From assembly GCA_030670165.1 (NCBI GenBank), contig DAOVCF010000008.1, forward strand, positions 1-24,525: a DNA stretch of 24,525 nucleotides, read 5' to 3'. The position numbers and the translations under genes were made by a program. Under the pieces are notes generated by a model. That model worked only from the letters and a program-made list of their open reading frames with translations, was not told where the DNA came from and made no database searches. The DNA is from Candidatus Stahliibacteriota bacterium. Lineage in GTDB: Bacteria > Hydrothermota > Tepidihabitantia > B3-TA06. Below, in pieces: positions 14,937 through 23,412 of the stretch; positions within the stretch are counted from its first letter, which is position 1, and each line of letters begins with the position of its first letter.

Positions 14937-16300
14937 AGCACATACACATGGTAGGCATCGGCGGCATAGGGATGAGCGGGATAGCCCACATTTTGCACAA
15001 CATGGGATTCAAGGTAGCAGGCTCCGACATCTCCCGCTCGGAGATAACCCGGATGCTCAAGCAGTCAGGGATAAGGGTCCAGATCGGGCACCGAAAAGAA
15101 AATCTTAAGGAAGCGGACGTTGTGGTGATATCGTCTGCGATCAAGCCTGACAATCCGGAGATTGATGCGGCACGCGAGCGCGGCATACCGATCATAGGCC
15201 GGGGCGAGATGCTTGGCGAACTTATGCGCATGAAGTATTCGATAGCGGTTTCAGGAACGCACGGCAAGACCACCACGTCTTCAATCATAAGCTTCATGCT
15301 GGAGCTTGCCGAGCTTGACCCCACCTCGATCATAGGCGGCAAGGTTCTTGAGATGGGTTCAAACGCCAAACTGGGCGCAAGCGAGTACCTGGTGGCCGAG
15401 GCTGACGAGTCGGACCGCTCGTTCCTGCATCTTTTCCCTACCGTAGCGGTGGTCACAAACATCGAGCCCGAACATATGGATTACTACTCAAGCTTTGAGG
15501 ATATCAAGGATTGTTTCAAGCAGTACGTGGCGAAGATCCCATTCTACGGGCTGGCAATCCTGTGCGGCGACGACGTGGGGGTTAAAGAGATACTTCCGGA
15601 TCTTTCGGTCCGCAGGATGACATACGGGTTTGGCAAGGAGAATGACCTTAGGCCTATGTGGCGCAGGAACGAGGGCTGGAAATCACGCTTTGTTTTGAAA
15701 CTCGAGGGGAAGCTGTATGAGTTCGAGCTTAGCCTTCCAGGAGAGCACAACATCCTGAACGCCCTGGCGGCTGTCGCTGTGGGACGGGAACTAAAGGTTT
15801 CTCCTTCTGTAATGAAGGAGGCTCTGGCAAGATTCCGCGGCGTCCGCCGACGCATGGAAAAGGTGGACGAGATCGCAGGCATCACGTTTATTGACGACTA
15901 CGGCCATCATCCTACGGAGATTGAAGCCACCGTTTCCTCGCTTCGCCTGATATTCAACGGTCAGCCTTTGCGCGTACTATTCCAGCCGCACCGCTACACG
16001 AGGACAAAGTACCTCCACGCGCAGTTCGGTCCGGCGTTCAAGGATGCCTCGGAGGTAGTGCTAACCGATATATACAGGGCAAGTGAGAAACCGATCAGGG
16101 GTGTGGGGCCGGAGCTGATACTGGAGAGTATAAAGAAGGATTCGCCGAATGTGGCCTCGCAGATCATTACCGATCGAGAAGGGATCGTTGATTACTTTGC
16201 AAAAACCTTAAAGCCCGGGGACGTTTTTCTGACCCTGGGGGCAGGCGACGTATGGAAGATTGGCGCAGAGATATTGGAAAGACTCTCAAACCGCTCATAG
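14921..16300 (+). CDS. murC: UDP-N-acetylmuramate--L-alanine ligase
   Basis: MurC adds L-Ala, the first stem residue. The 459 residues include the N-terminal HMVGIGGIGMSGIAHIL, the P-loop SGTHGKTTTS (about 111-120), VAEADESDRSFL, TNIEPEHMDYY, and the C-terminal DDYGHHPTEI and FQPHRYTR blocks that distinguish MurC from other Mur ligases. GAGG just upstream and the 16-nt overlap with murG support the ATG at 14921. Confidence 0.97.
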   Translation: MFGRVKHIHMVGIGGIGMSGIAHILHNMGFKVAGSDISRSEITRMLKQSGIRVQIGHRKENLKEADVVVISSAIKPDNPEIDAARERGIPIIGRGEMLGELMRMKYSIAVSGTHGKTTTSSIISFMLELAELDPTSIIGGKVLEMGSNAKLGASEYLVAEADESDRSFLHLFPTVAVVTNIEPEHMDYYSSFEDIKDCFKQYVAKIPFYGLAILCGDDVGVKEILPDLSVRRMTYGFGKENDLRPMWRRNEGWKSRFVLKLEGKLYEFELSLPGEHNILNALAAVAVGRELKVSPSVMKEALARFRGVRRRMEKVDEIAGITFIDDYGHHPTEIEATVSSLRLIFNGQPLRVLFQPHRYTRTKYLHAQFGPAFKDASEVVLTDIYRASEKPIRGVGPELILESIKKDSPNVASQIITDREGIVDYFAKTLKPGDVFLTLGAGDVWKIGAEILERLSNRS

Positions 16301-17184
16301 ATGGCAATGTAATCATGGGTGAGGAGATCGCTCCCCACACCACCTACCGGATAGGCGGCCCGGCAGACGTGTTCATCGAGCCGGAGAGCGTGGAGGATCT
16401 GCAAAGGATCTCCCTGTTCCTTGCCAGACATAAAGATGTCCCCTATCAGATACTGGGCGGCGGCTCGAACGTCCTGTATCCTGAGCATTACCGGGGATTG
16501 GTGATCCATCCGGGGAGGGGACTTTCCGAGATCAAACGTGAGGGTAATAAGATACTCGCCGGTGCAGGAGCCGAACTGATGGATGTAATCCGGCAGGCAG
16601 CACAGTGTGGTCTGGGCGGTATGGATTTTCTGGCAGGGATACCTGGAAGCATCGGCGGCGCTGTCAAGGGAAACGCCGGGGCGTTCGGAAGATGGATATC
16701 GGAGTGTGTGGATAAAGTGAGAATCTTTAATCTCTCAGAAGGAAAAGTGAAGGAATTGGAAAGGAATGAGATCGAATTCTCGTACCGGAAAACGAACATC
16801 CCCCCCACCTTCTTCATATATGAAATCGTCTTGGAACTTAAGACGTATCCGGTTATGAAATGCATGGATCAGATCGCCCGCACCCTTGCGCAACGTATGG
16901 CCAAACAACCTAAAGAACCTTCGGCGGGATGCGTATTCGTAAATCCAAAACCGACCGAGGTTACCGCCGGCAGGCTGATAGATGAGCTTGGATTCAAGGG
17001 GCGAAGGATCGGCGACGCAATGTGTTCACCCAGGCATGCAAACTTCATCGTGAACGTCGGCAAGGCTACCCAATCGGACGTTCTCGCTCTGATCCGTGAG
17101 ATAAAGGAGGCGGTGAAGGAGAGGTTTGGATACGATTTTAAGGAGGAGCTAAAGATTGTAAAAGAAACGAATGGAGGAACATAA
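16252..17184 (+). CDS. murB: UDP-N-acetylenolpyruvoylglucosamine reductase
   Basis: MurB reduces the MurA product to UDP-MurNAc with FAD and NADPH. The 310-residue protein has the FAD-binding TTYRIGGPADV, LGGGSNVL, GAGAELMDVI, GIPGSIGGAVKGNAGAFG and the type II signature SAGCVFVNP, with HANFIVN near the end. The ATG at 16252 overlaps murC by 49 nt; an internal ATG at 16315 is possible but would remove residues usually present before the TTYRIGG block. The last base of its stop codon is the first base of ftsA. No ftsQ lies between. Confidence 0.95.
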   Translation: MEDWRRDIGKTLKPLIDGNVIMGEEIAPHTTYRIGGPADVFIEPESVEDLQRISLFLARHKDVPYQILGGGSNVLYPEHYRGLVIHPGRGLSEIKREGNKILAGAGAELMDVIRQAAQCGLGGMDFLAGIPGSIGGAVKGNAGAFGRWISECVDKVRIFNLSEGKVKELERNEIEFSYRKTNIPPTFFIYEIVLELKTYPVMKCMDQIARTLAQRMAKQPKEPSAGCVFVNPKPTEVTAGRLIDELGFKGRRIGDAMCSPRHANFIVNVGKATQSDVLALIREIKEAVKERFGYDFKEELKIVKETNGGT

Positions 17185-18419
17185 TGGCTAAAGGCGAACG
17201 AATCGTGGGTCTTGACCTCGGGACGACCAAGGTCGCCGCGGTGATCGCCGAGCTGGATGAGAACCTCGAGCCGCGCATCGTGGGGATCGGCTTAACGCCT
17301 TCCCACGGAATGCGCAGAGGCACGGTAGTTAACCTGGAGCAGACCGTTGAATCCATCAAACGGGCCGTTGTCGAAGCGGAACGCATGGCCGGCTGCAAGG
17401 TGGATTCATGCTACGTAGGCATCGCCGGCAGTCATATATCGTCGATGAACTGCCGCGGTGTGGTTGCGGTGGAAAAGGCTGGCGGAGAGATCACCCCAAA
17501 GGATAAGGCAAGGGTGATCGAGCAGGCCAAGACCATCGGTCTGCCACTGGATCGTGAGATCATCCACGTGATCCCAATAGAGTTCATAGTGGACGACCAG
17601 CCCGGCATCCTAGACCCAGTGGGGATGTTCGGCAAGAGGCTCGAGGTCGAGGTGCACATCGTCACTGGTGCTGTAACCTCGGCCCAGAACATATACCGCT
17701 CCATAGAGCGTGCCGGCCTGCGGGTCAAGGACCTGGTCCTTCAGCCCCTTGCATCGGCAAACGCGGTGCTTGAGGCGGACGAGAAGGAACTCGGGGTGCT
17801 TCTTGTAGACATAGGCGGCGGAACCACGGACATGGCCATCTTCAAGGAAGGTTCAATAAGACACACACAGGTGCTCGGCATCGGCGGAGAACACATCACC
17901 TCGGACATAGCCATCGGTCTAAGAACGCCCACCAAGGAGGCGGAAGAAACAAAGAAGCGCTACGGATGTGCACTGGCCAATCTGGTGGATGAGGATCAGA
18001 CCTTCACCGTGAAGGGCGTGGGCGGTCGAAGTGAGAAGCAGGTATCGAGAAGAATCCTTGCCTCGATCATCGAGCCGCGCGTTGAGGAGATTCTCACCTT
18101 GACCAACCGGGAGATGAAGAAGACCGAGTTCGGTGAGCTTCTGGCCGCAGGCGTGGTGCTCACCGGCGGCTCTGCTCACCTGGAAGGAATAGAGACTATA
18201 GCCGAGCAGATATTCGACCTTCCGGTCAAGGTAGGAAAGCCGTGGGGCACCTCGGGGCTCACGGATATCATCGCCGACCCCATATTCGCCACATCGGTAG
18301 GGCTGGTCCGTTATGGAATCGGGAAACAGAACCTGACGCTTCTGCCATCGGGCACAGAGGACAGGCTTTTCGGAAACATCCTCAGCCGTATGCGCGACTG
18401 GCTGAAGGAATTCTTTTAA
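17184..18419 (+). CDS. ftsA: Cell division protein FtsA
   Basis: FtsA is the actin-like protein that tethers FtsZ to the membrane. The 411 residues show the phosphate-1 loop VGLDLGTTKVAAVI (9-22), the SHS2/1C insertion with GIAGSHI, the phosphate-2 loop LLVDIGGGTTDMAIF and the adenosine motif VVLTGGSAHLEGI. The C-terminal amphipathic helix, NILSRMRDWLKEFF, is the membrane-targeting sequence. GGAGG at 17173-17177 precedes the ATG, which overlaps the murB stop by one base. The position directly after murB replaces the usual murB-ftsQ-ftsA order. Confidence 0.96.
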   Translation: MAKGERIVGLDLGTTKVAAVIAELDENLEPRIVGIGLTPSHGMRRGTVVNLEQTVESIKRAVVEAERMAGCKVDSCYVGIAGSHISSMNCRGVVAVEKAGGEITPKDKARVIEQAKTIGLPLDREIIHVIPIEFIVDDQPGILDPVGMFGKRLEVEVHIVTGAVTSAQNIYRSIERAGLRVKDLVLQPLASANAVLEADEKELGVLLVDIGGGTTDMAIFKEGSIRHTQVLGIGGEHITSDIAIGLRTPTKEAEETKKRYGCALANLVDEDQTFTVKGVGGRSEKQVSRRILASIIEPRVEEILTLTNREMKKTEFGELLAAGVVLTGGSAHLEGIETIAEQIFDLPVKVGKPWGTSGLTDIIADPIFATSVGLVRYGIGKQNLTLLPSGTEDRLFGNILSRMRDWLKEFF

Positions 18420-18433
18420 GCAAAGGAGGAGAT

Positions 18434-19567
18434 ATGTTCGAACCAGTTGAGGAAAATCGCTATCAAGCCCAGATAGGAGTCTTGGGTCTCGGCGGCGCGG
18501 GCGGCAACGCAGTCGACCACATGATAGAGAAGGGCATGCCGGGCGTGCGTTTCTACACCCTGAACACCGACCTTCAGGCGCTTGACAAGGGTACGGCCGA
18601 ACACAAGATACAACTAGGACCGAATCTTACGCGCGGACTGGGTTCCGGAGGCGACCCCGAGATAGGCAAACGAGCCACCGAGGAGTCACTTGACCAGATA
18701 AAGGAGGTACTTCTCGATCTGGATATGGTGTTCCTCGCCGGAGGCGAGGGCGGCGGAACCGGAACCGGTGCTGCCCCGCTCATTGCCGAACTCGCAAACT
18801 CCCTCTCAATACTCACCGTAGCCGTGGTGACTCGGCCATTCGACTTCGAGGGACCGGTGCGAAAAAGGCAAGCTGAAGAGGGAGTCAACATACTCAGACA
18901 GAGCGTGGATACCCTCATAGTGATCCCAAACCAGAAGCTCCTATCCGTGGTACCCCAGAACATGACCCTCAAAGACAGCTTCAGCATGGCCGACGACGTG
19001 CTCTTCAACGCCACAAGAGGTATCACCGACCTCATCACACATAACGGCATGATCAACCTGGACTTCGCGGACGTGCGCACCATCATGGCAAATCGTGGAA
19101 GTGCGGTGATCGGCATAGGCTCCTCGAAGGGCGAGAACCGGGCGGTGGACGCGGCGCAGAAGGCGATCTCATCGCCCCTTATCGAAGACTTCGAGATCTC
19201 CGGTGCCAAAGGAATCCTCTTAAATATCTCCGGAGGCGAAGACTTAACCCTGCATGAGGTGAACGAGGCTGCACGCATCATCTACGGATACGCCAACGCC
19301 GACTCAAACATCATCTTCGGGGCCATCCAGGATGGAGAGTTCTCAGATGAGATTCGCGTCACGGTAATAGCCACCGGCATCGAAGAGATGCCTCCGCGTG
19401 TAGAGAAGGTCGAAGGATTAATGCCGCATGGAGCGCAAGACCTCAAGGTGCCGACCTTCATACGCCGAGAACGTAAAGTGCCGCGCGGTTTCGAAAAGGT
19501 AGAACCCAAGCCCCTATCTGACGAAGACTTGGATATCCCTGCCTTCCTGCGCAGGCAGTTCGATTGA
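18434..19567 (+). CDS. ftsZ: Cell division GTPase FtsZ
   Basis: FtsZ polymerises into the Z-ring. The ATG at 18434 is set by AGGAGG at 18424-18429, giving 377 residues. Visible are the T1 loop GLGGAGGNAV, T3 NTDLQAL, the tubulin signature GGGTGTGAAP, the guanine-contact region NATRGITDL and the T7 catalytic loop NLDFADVRTIM. The C-terminal peptide DLDIPAFLRRQ, which binds FtsA, follows a short linker of about 60 residues. The residue pair before the glycine box is Gly-Glu (AGGEGGGTGTG) where most bacterial FtsZ have Gly-Met. The canonical last gene of the cluster. Confidence 0.97.
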   Translation: MFEPVEENRYQAQIGVLGLGGAGGNAVDHMIEKGMPGVRFYTLNTDLQALDKGTAEHKIQLGPNLTRGLGSGGDPEIGKRATEESLDQIKEVLLDLDMVFLAGGEGGGTGTGAAPLIAELANSLSILTVAVVTRPFDFEGPVRKRQAEEGVNILRQSVDTLIVIPNQKLLSVVPQNMTLKDSFSMADDVLFNATRGITDLITHNGMINLDFADVRTIMANRGSAVIGIGSSKGENRAVDAAQKAISSPLIEDFEISGAKGILLNISGGEDLTLHEVNEAARIIYGYANADSNIIFGAIQDGEFSDEIRVTVIATGIEEMPPRVEKVEGLMPHGAQDLKVPTFIRRERKVPRGFEKVEPKPLSDEDLDIPAFLRRQFD

Positions 19568-19569
19568 CG

Positions 19570-19603
19570 CATCATCCTTTTTGACTAGTATTAAAGGATG
19601 ATG
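19570..19603 (+). promoter_or_regulatory. Hairpin over the htrA ribosome-binding site and start codon
   Basis: CATCATCCTTT (19570-19580) and AAAGGATGATG (19593-19603) are perfect 11-bp inverted copies around a 12-nt loop. The 3' arm contains AAAGG and both candidate ATG start codons of htrA. In mRNA running through from ftsZ this would hide the start. Four G-C and seven A-U pairs make a helix that could melt on heating. No U-run follows, so it is not an ordinary intrinsic terminator. Confidence 0.65.
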
Positions 19604-21016
19604 AACCGAATCAAGACCCTTGCCTGGGTTGCTCTGGGGCTTGTCCTGTTCTTGCCTCCAACAGGACATGGGCAAGAGCGGGATTCGCTGGCGGCTGCGA
19701 CCGCCAAGGCACGCAGGACAGGGATCGTTATAGCCGCAGAACGGGTTATGCCCGCGGTCGTCTCCATAACCGTCTTGCAAACACGTACTTACAGCTCCCC
19801 ATTCTGGCTCGACCCATTCTTCGAGGAGTTCTTCGGACCCACATTCCCCCGCGAGTACAAGCAGGAAATCCAGGGACTGGGCTCAGGTCTTATAGTCTCC
19901 TCCGACGGCAAGATCGTAACAAACGCCCATGTGGTTGCCGACGCAACCAAGATAAAGGCTACCCTTTGCGATGGAAAAACCTTTGACGCTATCCTCACCG
20001 GTATGGACGAGGCGCTTGATCTTGCTCTTCTTAAGCTTGTCAACCCGCCGGATGATCTTCAATCGGCAGATCTCGGCAACTCCGACGATCTCATGATCGG
20101 CGAGTGGGCGATAGCGTTGGGTAATCCCTTCGGGTTCCTTATCGCCGACGCCAAGCCAAGCGTTACGGCCGGGGTAATATCGGCCACAGGCCGCAGGGTG
20201 CAGGTCGACGAAGCCAAACGTTTCAGCTACTCAGGCGTTATCCAGACCGATGCGGCCATCAACCCTGGAAACTCAGGCGGCCCTCTTACAAATATCGCCG
20301 GAGAGGTCATAGGCATAAACACCTTCATCTTCACCAAAAGCGGCGGCTCGGAGGGCATCGGCTTCGCCATACCCGCGAACCGGGTGAAGAAGTTCATATA
20401 CGAGCTTGAAAGCCACTCCGAACGACGCATCGCATGGCTTGGCCTGGGTGTGCAGACCCTGACATCGGACATGGCCCGCGCATTGGGAATCCCGGGGCAG
20501 AGAGGAATCATCGTCACCCAGATATTCGAGAATACTCCGGCCCAACGAGCCGGGCTGGAGGAGGCCTGGGTAATAACCAAAGCAAACGGGATCAACTACG
20601 CCAGTGAATCGGACTGGCAGATGATGGAGCAGGGCCTTTTTGTAGCTGACAGCGTTCGGCTTGAAGGAATAACGGACGAAGGTAAGTCCTTTGTTTGCAT
20701 CCTACAAGCGATAGAGTACATCACTCCAGCACCGGTAAGGATAGCTGCTTTGGGCATCCAGGCGATGGACCTCGACCCGGCAATTCGCTATCGGTATAAC
20801 ATCCGCAGCCTGCAAGGTGTGGTTGTGCTGAAGATCGAACGGGGTGCTCGAGGTGCCGAACTCGGACTTAGCGAAGGCGACGTGATCCTGGCCTACGGCT
20901 CCACAGAAACCCCGAACATAAAGGAACTTAAAAAGGCGGTGCGCTCGGTGGAAGATCCCAGCACATTGGTGATCGAGCGCGACGGAGGCCGCTACCGACT
21001 TTACCGGGGATTCTAA
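19598..21016 (+). CDS. HtrA/DegP-family serine protease with two PDZ domains
   Basis: An exported quality-control protease. The 472-residue protein has an N-terminal signal peptide (about 1-26, hydrophobic ALGLVLFLPPTGHG with likely cleavage near GHGQ), a trypsin-like domain with the triad His111 (TNAHVV), Asp141 (DLALLK) and Ser226 (GNSGGPL), then PDZ1 (about 273-375) and PDZ2 (about 378-470). PDZ1 is degenerate: the usual GL-x-x-GDVI reads GLEEAWVI, while PDZ2 keeps GLSEGDVI. The start is ATG 19598 or the adjacent ATG 19601. It begins 30 nt after ftsZ; its start codon lies in an 11-bp hairpin. I give no symbol because degP, degQ and degS types cannot be told apart here. Confidence 0.93.
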   Translation: MMNRIKTLAWVALGLVLFLPPTGHGQERDSLAAATAKARRTGIVIAAERVMPAVVSITVLQTRTYSSPFWLDPFFEEFFGPTFPREYKQEIQGLGSGLIVSSDGKIVTNAHVVADATKIKATLCDGKTFDAILTGMDEALDLALLKLVNPPDDLQSADLGNSDDLMIGEWAIALGNPFGFLIADAKPSVTAGVISATGRRVQVDEAKRFSYSGVIQTDAAINPGNSGGPLTNIAGEVIGINTFIFTKSGGSEGIGFAIPANRVKKFIYELESHSERRIAWLGLGVQTLTSDMARALGIPGQRGIIVTQIFENTPAQRAGLEEAWVITKANGINYASESDWQMMEQGLFVADSVRLEGITDEGKSFVCILQAIEYITPAPVRIAALGIQAMDLDPAIRYRYNIRSLQGVVVLKIERGARGAELGLSEGDVILAYGSTETPNIKELKKAVRSVEDPSTLVIERDGGRYRLYRGF

Positions 21017-21032
21017 GGTTGAGGAGGGTTAA

Positions 21033-22325
21033 ATGATAAAACGTTACTCCACTTCGGAAATGACCGAGATATGGGCTGATGAGCGCCGCTTCCGATACTG
21101 GTTAAGGGTCGAGAAAGCGGTGGCACGCGCCGAGGAAGAACTGGGGATCATACCAAAAGGGCTTTCAGAGTGTCTTGCAGACGTAGAAGACGTTGACCCT
21201 GAAAGGGTTAGAGAGATTGAACAAAAGACCGAGCACGAGGTGACCGCTTTCCTTCAAGCTGTATGGGAGAAGGCAGAATGCTCAAAGGAGTACCTGCACT
21301 ACGGACTTACATCATATGACGTGGTGGACACAGCACTTACCTTAAGGATACTTGAGGCGTGCGACGTGCTGGAGACCGAGATCGCCGAACTCAATAAAAA
21401 CCTTGCCGATCTTGCAATAAAGCACAAGAAAACGCCTGTGCTGGGTCGCACGCACGGCAGGGGTGCAGAGCCAATAACTTTCGGGGTGCGGGCGCTTTCA
21501 TGGTATTCGGAGGGATTAAGGGTAGCTGAAGAACTGACGCATGCGCGGAGTAAGTCTGCCCGGGGCCGCATCTCAGGGACGGTTGGAACGTTCACCGTCC
21601 TTGACCCTATCTGCGAGGAGCTGGCGCTCAAGGAGCTTGGACTTGAGCCTGAACCGGTGGCAACGCAGGTGATACCGCGTGACCGCCACGCAACCCTGCT
21701 CTTTGCACTGGCTCTGGTCGGAGCCTGGCTTGAGCGCATCGCGTTAAACATCAGATTGGGACAGCTTGAGGGGCTGGATGAGCTGTTTGAACCGTTTAGG
21801 GAGCGCCAGACCGGCTCATCGGCCATGCCACACAAGCGCAACCCGGTTATCACCGAACGGGTCTGCGGGCTTGCAAGGATACTTAGATCAAACGTGCAGG
21901 CCGGGCTTGAGAACATTGCCTTATGGCACGAACGCGATATCTCCCACTCATCGGTTGAGCGGGTGATACTGTCTGACTCGTTCAACCTCGCGCATTACCT
22001 TATCCGCAAGATGCAGGGTGTTATAAAGGGATTGAAGGTAGAGGTGGATCGGATGAAGGAAATTCTGGATGGTACAGGGGGTGCCTTCTTTGCGCAAAGG
22101 CTCTTGCTTGCACTGATTAAAAAAGGCATGGCGCGTCAGGAGGCCTACGAGCTGGTGCAGAAACTGGCATTTGAGGCAAAGGAACAAGGGCAGTCGTTCG
22201 ATCTTCTGGCGCGCAAGAAGAAGGAAATCAATGAGAAGTTATCCGAGGCCGAACTTAACGAGATATTCTCGCTTGAGCGCTTTCTTGAGGGGATCGAGGT
22301 GCTTTACCGCAGGATGAATTTATAA
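21033..22325 (+). CDS. purB: Adenylosuccinate lyase
   Basis: PurB cleaves SAICAR and adenylosuccinate in purine synthesis. The 430-residue protein is a fumarase/aspartase-superfamily enzyme: N-terminal IWADERRFRYWLRVE, THGRGAEPITFG with the catalytic His of the middle region, and the flexible-loop signature GSSAMPHKRNP. GAGGAGGG lies just before the ATG, 16 nt after the htrA stop. It has no obvious functional link to division and probably rides on the same transcript. Confidence 0.95.
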   Translation: MIKRYSTSEMTEIWADERRFRYWLRVEKAVARAEEELGIIPKGLSECLADVEDVDPERVREIEQKTEHEVTAFLQAVWEKAECSKEYLHYGLTSYDVVDTALTLRILEACDVLETEIAELNKNLADLAIKHKKTPVLGRTHGRGAEPITFGVRALSWYSEGLRVAEELTHARSKSARGRISGTVGTFTVLDPICEELALKELGLEPEPVATQVIPRDRHATLLFALALVGAWLERIALNIRLGQLEGLDELFEPFRERQTGSSAMPHKRNPVITERVCGLARILRSNVQAGLENIALWHERDISHSSVERVILSDSFNLAHYLIRKMQGVIKGLKVEVDRMKEILDGTGGAFFAQRLLLALIKKGMARQEAYELVQKLAFEAKEQGQSFDLLARKKKEINEKLSEAELNEIFSLERFLEGIEVLYRRMNL

Positions 22326-22355
22326 CCCTTCCCACATCACCGACACAGCCGAGTG

Positions 22356-22397
22356 CTCGAATCCTGGTCGTGGTCCCCTGACCCGCTGGGATTCGGG
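22356..22397 (+). terminator. Hairpin downstream of purB, possible weak terminator
   Basis: CTCGAATCC (22356-22364) can pair with GGATTCGGG (22389-22397), including one G-T pair, leaving a 24-nt loop. It lies 30 nt after the purB stop. Only a short interrupted T-stretch follows, so termination here is plausible but not secure. Confidence 0.3.
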
Positions 22398-22411
22398 CGT
22401 TTATGCTGAAA

Positions 22412-22452
22412 CCCTCCCCCCCCTCGGCGGAGTGGGATTGAGGGGGCGGGGA
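22412..22452. repeat. Fifth copy of the GC-rich palindromic repeat
   Basis: A C-rich arm (CCCTCCCCCCCC) is followed by TCGGCGGAGTGGGATTGAGG and a G-rich tail, the same layout as the units at 1-193 but with variant bases. It lies in the gap between the convergent genes purB and the minus-strand membrane-protein gene. The rest of that gap (22453-22567) shows small palindromes such as CAGCG/CGCTG (22512-22523) and no gene. Confidence 0.5.
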
Positions 22453-22567
22453 AATCAAAGGGGGATTAATCTTCCAGAGGCCAGGCCGCATTGACCGAGC
22501 GTATGCGCTTCCAGCGAACGCTGCAAGCACGGGGGTAAAAAGTAGGGGCCGGTCTGAAGGTTGGCAC

Positions 22568-23305
22568 CTACGAACTTTTTTGAGAATCTCCGTTATATGT
22601 CGCCGCAACTCTCTTAGACCGTGAAAAATAAAAATGCCACAGCACCAAAATCGTATTTAAGATAATTGTAGCACCCAAGTAAATCCACACTATTTGAGTA
22701 GGTGCATACATTAGAACAAAGAAGCAAGCGAAAATATTCGCTGCAAATACCAGCCATATCCATATCTTCGCAAGAGAAGGAGCAATTTTCGTCTTTTTAA
22801 CTAAATACCATAGCACAACGAACCCATAGACTCCGATAGCGAAAGATATAAATATATTTACCGGATGTCCTTCCCTAAATATTTCAAGGACAGCTCTAAT
22901 AGAATTCAATGTTAGGATTATTACAAATAGAAGTAGCCATCCACCCAAGGATCTCTCTTCACGTATTTTTTGTTCTACCTTAATCAATACCTTTTCAATT
23001 TCTTCCTTCGGGAGTTTTCTGCTCTCCAGTTCTTTAGACATAAATTCTATCATTTCGGGTTTATATTTATCTTTTTCAAAAGCAGTTGCCCGAACAAGCT
23101 CTTCTGTACGCAATCCCTTGGAAAGTTCTTCTAACATCTTCCCTGTAGATTCTTCTGAGAGAATCCTGCTTCCCAACTCTTTCTCCATAAGCTCAACAGC
23201 CTCAGGTTCGTATTGCAGCCTATCTACATTAGTGGCTCGGATAAGGTCTTCGGTCGACCATTTCTTATAACGACCTTCCAGCTCCCTGAGTCTTTTGGGG
23301 TCCAT
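22568..23305 (-). CDS. Four-TM membrane protein with duplicated N-terminal motif (DUF2569-like)
   Basis: A 245-residue protein in two parts. The cytoplasmic N-terminus (1-115) contains two copies of a 49-residue unit: S/R-TE-[DE]-L-[IV]-RAT...Y-x-PE...EL-x-SR, with T18/T67, Y32/Y81 and EL43-44/EL92-93 aligned. The C-terminal half has four hydrophobic helices beginning GGWLLLFVIILTLNSI, a layout like DUF2569 membrane proteins; this family call is tentative. The start has GGGAG upstream (23311-23316 region), and a TATAAT lies on the minus strand at 23333-23328 with no clear -35. The gene is visibly richer in A+T than the dcw genes and sits between a repeat and an IS remnant, consistent with acquired DNA. 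Function unknown. Confidence 0.8.
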   Translation of the reverse strand: MDPKRLRELEGRYKKWSTEDLIRATNVDRLQYEPEAVELMEKELGSRILSEESTGKMLEELSKGLRTEELVRATAFEKDKYKPEMIEFMSKELESRKLPKEEIEKVLIKVEQKIREERSLGGWLLLFVIILTLNSIRAVLEIFREGHPVNIFISFAIGVYGFVVLWYLVKKTKIAPSLAKIWIWLVFAANIFACFFVLMYAPTQIVWIYLGATIILNTILVLWHFYFSRSKRVAATYNGDSQKSS

Positions 23306-23412
23306 TGTAGTTCTCCCTAAGCACCTAATTATAATACATTAGTCTAAATAAGGGGTTGTCCCACTCTCTGTTGAAATTTGACAGCGGACCGTAGTTCATT
23401 GACCTAACCTTA

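Noticed and set aside
14737..15462. Long minus-strand frame opposite murG and murC (241 codons)
   Set aside because: It mirrors two well-supported genes and its Ser/Pro/Met-rich product matches no recognisable family. Similar antisense frames opposite ftsZ (18574-19281) and purB (21299-21985) were rejected for the same reason.
22255..22608. Minus-strand frame overlapping the end of purB and the repeat
   Set aside because: It covers the purB 3' end, the GC-rich repeat and the end of the membrane-protein gene, with no domain I recognise.
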